Source of the DNA: Antedon mediterranea | Lineage: Eukaryota; Echinodermata; Crinoidea; Comatulida; Antedonidae | NCBI RefSeq assembly: GCF_964355755.1 | Contig: NC_092671.1 | Coordinates: forward strand, 18,936,001 to 19,000,000 | Direction: 5' to 3' | Length of the DNA: 64,000 nt | Shown: one piece after another, positions 55,854-64,000 of the stretch | Numbering within the stretch: the first letter of the stretch is position 1 | Layout: the number at the start of each line of letters is the position of its first letter | Notes under the pieces: generated by a model | The model's database searches: none | Seen by the model: the letters and a program-made list of their open reading frames with translations, nothing else | Told to the model about the DNA's origin: nothing | Translations under genes and position numbers: made by a program

Positions 55854-55986
55854 AATTTCGTGCACATTCATTCAATCAGCGAAAGCAATGCTGAAGTCAG
55901 ATTAAACATATTCTATATCATGTTTCTGGTATACACGTATAGAAAGTAAAGTAAAGTGAAGTTGTTTTCGTTTGATATTGTTGGCA

Positions 55987-56903
55987 ATGAATTCTACCGA
56001 AATAGAATCATCAACCACAGTGACAATAATATTCAGAACAGTAATTTTTGTCATCATTATGCTTTTTGCAATTATTGGTAATTCTTTAACTCTTGCTGTA
56101 ATCTACACAGTCGAATCACTTCACACAAAAACGTATGTCTTTGTCGCAAATCTAGCAATCGCAGATCTTTCAGTCGGACTATTCGTTATGCCTATTGTTC
56201 TTACTGCTTCTATATGTGAGATAGATGGCCATTTTTACAAGACTGGATCTGTGAGTTATCTTCTTCTTTGATTGGACAGTGTTACTTAACAAGCATTGCT
56301 GCCTTATGTGCAATATCAGTTGAAAGATACCATTCTATAATCAACCCTTTACTTTATGAATCAAAAAAGAGCAAACGGAATGTTATCATTTTGTTATGTT
56401 GGACGTGGATTCAACCTTTTATATTTGTCATACGTTTGGGGAAGAACAGTTATGATCCTTATTCATTTATTTGTGCACTCAAATTGGAAGACAACATTAT
56501 TCTTGCAATGTCTATATCTGCTTTGTGTATGTTCATTCCTGTTTCATTAACAGTCAAATCATATTACCACATTGGTAAGTTAACTTTCCAGCAACTAAAT
56601 CGTATTCAGAATGTTACAACAGTCGCATCGAATTCGACAAATATGATTAGGCCCAAATCAGCAGTTGTGTTTGCAATTGTCATTGGTACTTTTATGGTAT
56701 TGTGGTTGCCGTACCAAGTTGTAGTGAATTGCCGGTTATGGAAGGTGCGTTTACCAGATGGGTTTAAAACTATTTCAATGTGGTTGGCGTTATCGACCTC
56801 GTCATGTAACCCAGTAATATACTGTCTGATGAATAGGGCATTTAGAGACGGACTTAACAAATTAATCCTCAAAACGTTCGATCGCTATAGACCATGGTCA
56901 TAA
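55987..56903 (+). pseudogene. Second GPCR copy, broken by a 2-bp insertion
   Basis: Close paralogue of 52673-53593, with ATG 55987 in the same context. After ...LTASIC the sequence reads TGTGAGATAGATGG where the intact copy has TGTGATGGATGG. The extra two bases shift the frame to a TGA at 56269-56271. The rest (56268-56903) is open in the shifted frame for 211 codons, with SVERY, WTW, LWLPYQ and NPVIY intact. Other differences from the intact copy are in-frame (loss of one and two codons). This suggests function until a recent break, or a sequencing error at this point. It sits between the inverted repeats at 54883-55325 and 58125-58637. Confidence 0.85.
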
Positions 56904-57079
56904 TTGACTTCTGGGCTACTTAAAAGAAATACGTTGATTGATTAATTCATTACTGTTCTATAATTGACTTCTAACATTTCCAGTGCATATGTTAATCAAT
57001 TAGCTGAAGACAGTAGCAGTTTCTCTTTATTCTAGGACGTTCTCTTTCATTTTGTTAAATGCGTTTATTATTATGCCTG

Positions 57080-58124
57080 TGTGTTATTTACTTAATTTGT
57101 TTTATAGACATCTCCCGTTTGGTAATAACGCATCAACAATGTACAATCAACAAAATAGAATCTATTCAACAATGTTTCGCTCTATATTATGTGTCTCAGG
57201 ATAATTTTAATCTACAGTATTATTCCTAGCTCCTTCCATTATATTTATGATGTTTAATATTGAATAATGTTTAAATTCTTTAAAATGAAATTCGTTATTA
57301 AATTTCACTTCTTAGATGCTCTGGTTGTGGTAAATAATAAATTTGTTTTTAGACACGTCCTCCGGTACCAACGCATTTTCCACTCTACTTTTATTTATTT
57401 TTTCTTAGCTTGTGGGAAACCCATCCAATTAAAGTCACATATTTTATGTTTTTTTATTTTAACTGTTCTGTCACAGAATGGTACCGTACTTATAGTGAAT
57501 GCATTTTGTTGCTATTCTTCTACAATCCTACTGGTGCCAGTAACATTTTATTTGTATCCAAAGTATGTTTGTATGTGTAAATGAGTTATTAAATTGTTTT
57601 AAACATTCACCGAGCGTGTACTCTTTAGGCGAACATCATAGATAAGTCGTTGTTAATAAAGCATTTACACATAAGAAATATACAGGATGAACGCCTCCGA
57701 GCGGGAGGAATATGTAAACAATATACTCAACACAGAGAATGAATGAGGACATCTTGATTGAGATTAAGAGAGGCAAATAATGAAAACAATAGCGGACAAA
57801 AACAATGGATGGGACATAGAATTAGAAGAATCTTTAGAGGAAGATGTGAAAGCAAGAAGAGGAAAGAAAGGGAGCTATGAAAGACAGATTAAAACCCCGT
57901 AATTATTCTGAACTAAAAAATAACCACCAAATAGAAAACTAAGGAAGAAAACAACCAAATAGCAGATTACAAGAGAAGGAGGCAGACATACAGTACATTA
58001 GTACCATAAATAAAGTGTATCAGTGAAAAAAAAACAGTTTAACAATATTTCAAATGTTGTATTATTATATCGCCAGATTCAGAATATAATTTTGTTATTG
58101 CTTTCATTGTACAAAAAGGTTTCT
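57080..58124. other. Spacer, no gene seen
   Basis: A 41-codon open frame (57781-57903, MKTIADKNNGWDIELEE...) is not recognised. Otherwise AT-rich and featureless. Confidence 0.4.
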
Positions 58125-58637
58125 GTCATTATTAACATTTATCGTAACAAGATCATAAACAAATTGTAGTATGTACATTACATTGTAAAGAATGTTATGC
58201 TTTACAATGTAGGCCTACTGGCCATTATTGTAAATGTGCTTATTTCAGTAGTTTTTCATTGCCAACTGTTATCGTTCTTTTTCCATTTTCAATTATTTTA
58301 ATGCAGACCTACTGTATTTCAATTCTCTCTTATGTACTTCAATTCCCTCTTTATGTACTTCAAGTATAACTCTTAATGTATTTCTGAATTTTGTCTTATC
58401 AAACCATATCAATTTTGTTTTATTTTTCCTATAAATGTTTCTTCTTTGGACAATCGCAATTAACCGAACGTGAAAATAGTGATTTCACTCAATCTTCGGC
58501 AGTGTCTGCTGTACGTACGAATATAGCATTGTTTTCCAGCATCATACCATGTCTCCGTGATCCTGTATCATTGAACTAATTTAAGGTTAGGGTGAAAATA
58601 GGGTAACGTGCGATAGAGACGTGATAAATAAAAACAT
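58125..58637. repeat. Right arm of the large inverted repeat pair
   Basis: Inverse of 54883-55325 (CTCTTATGTACTTCAATTCC, TTTGGACAATCGCAATTAA). Outer end GATAAATAAAAACAT. Confidence 0.75.
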
Positions 58638-58651
58638 TATTAAAAATGTAA

Positions 58652-58780
58652 AAGCCTACACTCTCAAACTAGTTTGACGACAAAAGAAAGTATGATGTGG
58701 CCAAATATGGTAGTGACGTGGCATCATCGTGTCCATATTATGGGCATATTACATTTTCTTTGTCACATAAAATTGTTTAT
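58652..58780. mobile_element. MITE copy (AAGCTCTGTCTACAC family)
   Basis: CCTACACTCTCAAACTAGTT ... GTGGCCAAATATGGTAGTGA, then a GGCATCATCGTGTCC dyad and a TTTGTCACATAAAATTGTTT end. Confidence 0.7.
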
Positions 58781-58789
58781 ATTTTGAAT

Positions 58790-59530
58790 AAATGAAATGT
58801 ATTAATGTTTACAGTATCTAATTAAGCAGTTAGGTTTTCTTTGATATGACCTATACAGTTTATATGAGTTTAAAGGGAGTCAATTATGTATTTCATTTTT
58901 TTTCATTTATCTTTTTATTTCGGAATATCATGGTGACATAATATTATATCCATAGCAAAAAAGAGAAAAAAAAATCTTAATCTAACAGCTCATAGAACAA
59001 AAACAAAGATATGTAAATATATAAAGTCAATGCAACAAAGCATTCCATTGTATGTGTATTCTTGACTGTCGTTACATTGTATAATGTATGAATAAGGGAG
59101 AACAATGGATATAGGTAGGTTACTCCCACACTGTATGTTACCTTTTAAAAGAAATTAACTTTCCTCTCATCTAATATTCGTATCCGTCAGCCTCGTAGTC
59201 GTAACTACGGTATAACAAGTCTTTCGTTCCTCAATCAATTGCTACTTGTAATAACCATGTTTCAAGATAATCTGCTTCTGATGGAGAGAACACTTGGATC
59301 ATAATTTTGAAATAGACATTTGATGTATACTTTCAAATTTGTTTTTATTGTATATACAAAGTATTGTTCTGTACTTTTTTTTTTAATGTTTTCAGCATTG
59401 TTGATGTACTTTAAACTGCAGTGTATTAACAAAGATTTTGGATTTCTAATTTGTTTAAATTAGACCAATAAAAGATGGATTGAATAAAATCCCCAAAATT
59501 ATAAAACATAGGGAAAATATGCAAAGTTAA
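58790..59530. other. AT-rich spacer, no gene seen
   Basis: Nothing recognised on either strand. Confidence 0.45.
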
Positions 59531-59539
59531 AGTTAGAAG

Positions 59540-61220
59540 AAGGGACAAACTAGTTGTAAGATTTGACATGACATGCATCCCAGATGCATACAGAGTAGAT
59601 ATTGCAAACCGTTATGAGGCATTAATAGCAGTAGCAGATGAACTGACTGAGTTGTGGGAAGAAACAAAAGATACAACCTTATCTGTGGCAAAGAAACATA
59701 TTCCAAAAAGAAGGCGGAAACAGTCAAAGTGGATGACAGAAGAAACCTTAAAACTCATAGAAGAGAGAAGGAAGATGAAGAAAGGCGGTATTAGTATAGC
59801 CTGTGCAGAATACAGGGAGGCAACAGCTGAAATCCAAAGGGCCAGTAGGAGGGACAAGAAGCAACATTTACTGGAGAAGTGTGACACAATAGAATCACAC
59901 CATAGAGCAGGTAACAGCAAGGCAATGTATGCAGAGATTAAGCAATTGACTAGAAAGTTCACTCCCCAATTATCTGTCATCAAGAACAAACAAGGAAACA
60001 CCTTCACTGAAACAGCTGACTGATATATGAAACATCGTGGCACTTGTGATCACATCTTCAACCTTCAAATGCTGATTCGCAAATGTCTGGAAATGCAGCA
60101 AGATTTGTTCATCTGTTTTGTAGATTACTTAAAAGCTTTTGACAATGCCAGATATAACCAACTCTGGTCCATTATGATGAAGATGGGGTTTCCAGCACAT
60201 GTGATAGAGTTAATTAGAAAACTTTACCAAGGTCAGCAATCAGCAGTCAGTCTTGAGTGTGGAACAACTGATTGGTTTAACATTGAGAAGGGCGTCCGAC
60301 AGGGCTGCATTCTTTCTCCAGCTCTGTTCAACATTTATACAGAAGACATAATGCGAGAAGCTATGACAGAAGAACGGTCTGAAAGTTACGATCTGCTACA
60401 CGTTGGAGGGAAAACTTTGGGTGACCTAAGATATGCAGACGATGCTGCATTGATGTCAAAGTCAAGACCTGGCCTCAGCAGATTTGTTGACTCAGTGAAT
60501 GAAGAAGGCGTATCTCATGGTCTAAAAATGAATGCGAAAAAGACCAAAGTCATGACTGCTTCTTAGCAAGTGGCAAATGAAAACAAGCAGAGCATAGAAA
60601 TAAGAGGATCCGCATTGGAGGAGGTTGATAATTCCATGTACCTTGGCGCCAGGATACAAGGAGATGGAGATAACACCAAAGAAATCAGAAGCAGATTGGC
60701 CATGGGATTGCAAGCTCTCACTGGGATGAAAAAGATGTGGCGTGGACAAGACAAAGTGACCAAGTTGCGCATTCTCAAACCATGTGTCTTTCTAGTGGCC
60801 ACATATGCCTGCAAGACCTGGGTACTGCGCAAGAGGGATGAAAAATTCATCACAGCCTTTGAAAACAAATGCTACCGAAGGATCTTGAGAGTCCCATGGA
60901 CTTAACACCGCACAAATGATAGCATAAGAAAGGAGCTTAGAGTATCAAATGATTGGTTGCTGCAGTATGTTAAAAAACAGAAATTGTGCTATTTTGGTCA
61001 CATTAAGCGGCAAGATGGAATGGAGAAGAGAGTGTTGGAGGCTTATATTCCAGGGAAGAGAAGAAGAGGAAGACCAAGATGCAAATGGGAAAAGACTATA
61101 ACAGATGTGTTTGGCTCTATGGAGCAAGCAGGTAGATGACAGAGAACAGGAGACGGTCTCAGAATGCTGTTAGAGAAGCCACGCTCTGATCAGAGTTTGC
61201 TTTGACGACGACGACGAGGG
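59540..61220 (+). mobile_element. RTE-like non-LTR retrotransposon, partly deleted
   Basis: Plus strand. The endonuclease-RT linker is at 59568-60023 (HIPKRRRKQSKWMTEETLKL), followed by a deletion of the RT fingers at about 60020-60030. RT palm and thumb lie at 60027-60566 (FVDYLKAFDNARYNQLW, GVRQGCILSPALFNIYTED, catalytic RYADDAALM). The remainder is at 60570-60905 and 60957-61139 (GHIKRQDGMEKRVLEAYIPG, RRRGRPRCKWEKTI). Stops at 60021, 60564, 60903 and 61137 break it. It ends in GACGACGACGAC (61205-61216), a short microsatellite tail as in RTE elements. Confidence 0.8.
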
Positions 61221-61419
61221 AAAATATAGATCGATAATTATTGGAATGTACGTATGATCAATCACCTGACTTTTTTTATTTGTTTACTCTAATTTAAAAT
61301 GGGGGAACACTCTCTGTATTCAATAGTTTTATATAGATACGAAAGATTCACAATTACAATAACACAAATTCTATTTCATATTATACTTACAGGTATCATT
61401 TAATACACATACTATCCTC

Positions 61420-61720
61420 CTATTGTCTTCCATAATGTCTAGTCTATAAAAGCATGCTCCTTTTATACTACTGTGTAAATTGTTGGTTATAAAAGTTGCC
61501 AAATGGAAAATGTTTAAGGGCGCTCAATTAATTTAACGTGTTGAATTCATTTCAATCTTGTTGAAAATCTAACCTCTATACGTTTTGACGTAATAAATGT
61601 GGCCTCACACCTATTGTCTTCCATAATGTCTAGTCTATAAAAGCAAGCTCTTTTATTATTTTACTGTGTAATTGTTGGTTATAAAAGTTGCCAAATTGAA
61701 ATGTTTGAGGGCGCTCCATA
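61420..61720. repeat. Partial tandem duplication upstream of the UBE2Z-like exon
   Basis: CTATTGTCTTCCATAATGTC begins at 61420 and again at 61611 (period 191 bp), with about 110 bp of good similarity ending in GTTTGAGGGCGCTC-like sequence. It lies just before the presumed promoter. Confidence 0.85.
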
Positions 61721-61737
61721 AGGAAAAAGTTTATTAG

Positions 61738-61748
61738 ACGCATGCGCA
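61738..61748. promoter_or_regulatory. NRF1-like site
   Basis: ACGCATGCGCA, about 95 bp before the ATG at 61842, is close to the NRF1 consensus that marks many housekeeping promoters. Confidence 0.45.
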
Positions 61749-61841
61749 GCAGCATGATATGTGTGATGCATGGATGAATTGATGTTGCGGGAAACAGTGC
61801 TTGTTGTTCCGCATAAAATCTGGCAAATAAAAACATAAACA

Positions 61842-61972
61842 GACATGGCTGAGGCTCCATTGGAAACGGTAAGCACGGCTCAAAAACACGTTTCTCGCCC
61901 TTGGGATCCTTCTGCAAGTAAGGACTGGGATGATGAGCCAGTGTCATCGCAATGTATTATGCGGATTAAACG
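61842..61972 (+). CDS. UBE2Z: Probable first coding exon of UBE2Z
   Basis: ATG at 61842 opens a frame reading MAEAPLETV, then HVSRPWDPSASKDWDDEP and QCIMRIKR, with a GTTAGT donor at 61973 splitting the last Arg codon. The WDP...W...QCI/LLRIKR pattern fits the segment just before the catalytic core of UBE2Z (USE1), a ubiquitin/FAT10-conjugating E2 charged by UBA6. The catalytic domain itself is not in the window to 64000, so the first intron must be at least 2 kb. The short N-terminus is shorter than in vertebrates. Moderately sure of the identity: the evidence is one short peptide. Confidence 0.6.
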
Positions 61973-62018
61973 GTTAGTAGGCCCTAAGAAGTGTAATTCA
62001 TTTTGATCGCCTCTTCTA

Positions 62019-62135
62019 GCTAGGCCTAGCCTACCTAGCCTAGTAGGCCTAGCCAAGCCTAGCCTAGCTACTACTAGGCCTACTAGGCCTAGGGCTACTA
62101 CCTTAGTGATAGGCCTAGTAGCCTAGTAGGCCTAG
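62019..62135. repeat. TAGGCCTAGCC array
   Basis: A dense cluster of TAGGCCTA / TAGCCTA units in the presumed first intron, the densest occurrence of the octamer scattered through the whole window. Confidence 0.9.
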
Positions 62136-62334
62136 CTTGCCACTGCTGCTAGGGCTGGAAGGCATAGCTAGTAAGTCCGGGAGCCCATGAAGATTTGTTT
62201 AGCATTGCAAGTACAAAAGGTCTGAGTGAGGCATAGAATATGTCAAGTAGGGTCCAGGGACCATCAAACGGCCGTTCTTAAGTTCCCGCCCCTGTACCAA
62301 CTCTAGGAAGGGGCGCTAAAAATACCCCAAAATT

Positions 62335-62905
62335 TGATTTAATTAGCATAATCGAGTACATAAATGAAACCAATGTTAAAATGTTTATTTTTAGCGTCTA
62401 ATTGAAGATCCGTAATTCTTAAGTGTCAACTCCTGTACCTAGTCCACTTAAGAAAGCCACTAATTAGCGCTAATTAGCATTTTAATTAGCATGGTCGAGT
62501 ACATCGATGAAACCTTGGGCAATACAATAAGTACATTTACCCAACTGAGAAAACGTAGTTCTTAAGTGCCAAATCCTGTACCATGGCCCCTTAAGAAAAG
62601 GTCAAAGGTCAGTATATGTCTCACCTATACTTAATTAACATAATGAGTACACCTGTAAATCCAATGCAAAAATGTTTATTTTTAGAGTCTAATTGAAGAT
62701 CCGTCCTTCTTAAGTGTCAACTCCTGTACCTAGTCCACTTAAGAAAGCCATTAATTAGCGCTAATTAACATTTTAATTAGCACAATCGAGTACATCAATA
62801 GAACCTTCGGCAATACAATAAGTACGTTTGCCCAACCAAGAAAACGTAGTTCAAAAGTGTTAAATCATGTACCATGACCCCTTAAGAAAGGGTCAAAGGT
62901 CCGTT
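62335..62905. repeat. Two-copy 291-bp tandem repeat with internal half-repeats
   Basis: ATGTTTATTTTTAG at 62381 recurs at 62672, and sequence is shared over nearly the whole 291 bp. Each unit contains two related halves, each with CTTAAGTG..AA.TCCTGTACC and CTTAAGAAAG. TTAATTAGC-type dyads are frequent. Non-coding. Confidence 0.85.
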
Positions 62906-64000
62906 TCTGTTTTAAAAAAAACTTGATTATGCATACTGAAGAAAATTATAAAATATTTACATTGAATAAATTCATCTGGTTCCAAATAATATTTTTGTGG
63001 ATTTTTACTTTTATGTTAAACCAAAACAACGAAAAGGAATAAAATTACCTTCGTGACGTTTCGCCGACAATCTGTCAGCTGCTTCAGACTAATGCCTGGG
63101 TTGGAATGGTCTGGTTTTTTGTAAGTGACGCTGAACAGCGCCACCAGCCGTCTGGTTGGTATTGACGGTAGAGCGTCTCCGCTGGCCCCCCTCCTGCTTC
63201 AACTTTTTCCAGCAAACTATCATATCATATCTACGGTTTTTCTTCCAACATCTAACCACGCTGATACATCAGGATGACTGCAATATCAGTACCTGATGCC
63301 TCGTTTCACTCTTTACATCGCTGAGATGTTCACCGCGCTCGATTCTCAAAATTAATTTTTCGTTACGCGGATGCATACCACTGTATGAAAACATTCAAAC
63401 TCTTTTGACACCTTTAATACTAATTATACTGTAATAATGTTATCTTCTTGTCCCACTACTTTGCTCCTAACAAATTCTCCCTCAACCCAATCATAACATC
63501 TTATTTTATAATAATGATGTGTCCATACTTAAAACTTTATTGAAAACCATGAAATCCCATCAGTTAAATCTATTAAATTTCATTGGGTTATCAATAATAA
63601 CAGCCTCTCATCATGGAAACTCTCTAAGAAAATAAGAAAAAAGTGTGTCTTGGAATCCTATCTAAGTTATCTTCCTTCCTCCCCTCTAGTATTCTTAAAA
63701 CCTATTATCCTTAACTCATCCTTCCTTATTCGAGCTATCGTAATATTGTCTTGGCCAACCCAACAAACATCCGTAATTTCATATTCTGCAAAAATGCTTC
63801 GAATTATATATCTGGCGCCCATCCACTGTCGCATTACTCCCATTTATTTTTCCTTCCTTTACTTCTAAAACTCAAATGATCACGGACATTAATTCTTTTA
63901 CCAGCAAGGACAAGGTGTATCTTTTTGCTACTAATAACACCATTCAATCCTGCAACAAGATCTTCACCTTTTTGGGATTCCGTCTTCGTCCATTAATATT
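62906..64000. other. Uncharacterised sequence at the window end
   Basis: 63045-63085 reads, on the minus strand, CTGAAGCAGCTGACAGATTG followed by TCGGCGAAACGTCACGAAGG. This resembles the terminal hairpin/ribozyme-like sequence often found with Penelope-like elements. What follows up to 64000 gives no recognisable protein, only broken short frames. Confidence 0.3.

Noticed and set aside
59568-61139. Host gene resembling craniofacial-development-protein-like database entries
   Set aside because: The motifs are endonuclease-RT linker, RT catalytic block and RTE tail; such entries are usually misannotated retrotransposons.
61630-61947. Minus-strand 105-codon open frame
   Set aside because: Shadow of the plus-strand exon at 61842-61972, which has a family match and a donor site.

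Overview
This looks like a stretch of a repeat-rich, AT-rich metazoan genome. Genes are split by introns with GT/AG borders, there are no operons, and most of the sequence is transposable-element debris. A marine deuterostome, most likely an echinoderm, fits best. The clues are the very frequent octamer TAGGCCTA, a large foldback transposon whose arms are arrays of 15-bp repeats (as in sea urchin TU elements), a BEL/Pao retrotransposon, Penelope-like and Helentron remnants, and small intronless rhodopsin-class GPCR genes in tandem. The species assignment is an inference, not a certainty.

Layout. 1-7 kb holds two broken non-LTR retrotransposons and the first two exons of a divergent actin whose remainder is missing. 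8.5-17.3 kb is a palindromic repeat element interrupted by a young BEL/Pao LTR retrotransposon (9473-16551, 5-bp target duplication, integrase region broken). 17.4-22 kb has a Tx1/L1-like relic with a duplicated 3' tail and a Helentron helicase-endonuclease relic, followed by one LDLa-CUB exon at 21926-22251. 22.3-34.5 kb has an intact 1011-aa endonuclease/reverse transcriptase, a Penelope-like element, a tRNA-like sequence, a 4.2-kb foldback element (28286-32508) and another dead retrotransposon. 35-39 kb is dispersed repeat plus a degenerate 110-bp satellite.

The main gene is 39768-49998 (+), an RNF31/HOIP-type RBR E3 ligase (catalytic subunit of the linear ubiquitin chain assembly complex). 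I can assemble 16 coding exons in frame into about 819 residues. Its architecture is unusual: PUB, one NZF, RING1, IBR, then a second RING1 and IBR, then a single catalytic RING2 and LDD. The second RING1-IBR arose by in-gene tandem exon duplication, through a hybrid exon that joins an IBR tail to a RING1 head. No UBA domain lies between NZF and RING1, where HOIP normally has it. All junctions around the duplicated block are phase 0, so skipping exons 4-7 would restore an ordinary RBR. This is the strongest candidate here for something undescribed.

50-64 kb has a tandem pair of class A GPCR genes (52673-53593 intact; 55987-56903 frameshifted), with the broken copy lying between large inverted repeats. 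It also has a dead RTE-like element and, at 61842-61972, a probable first coding exon of UBE2Z (a ubiquitin-conjugating enzyme) behind an NRF1-like site. A TAGGCC array and a 291-bp tandem repeat follow. Small inverted-repeat transposons of one family recur throughout, including in two introns of the HOIP gene. The genes do not form a functional cluster; the two ubiquitin genes being in one window may be coincidence.
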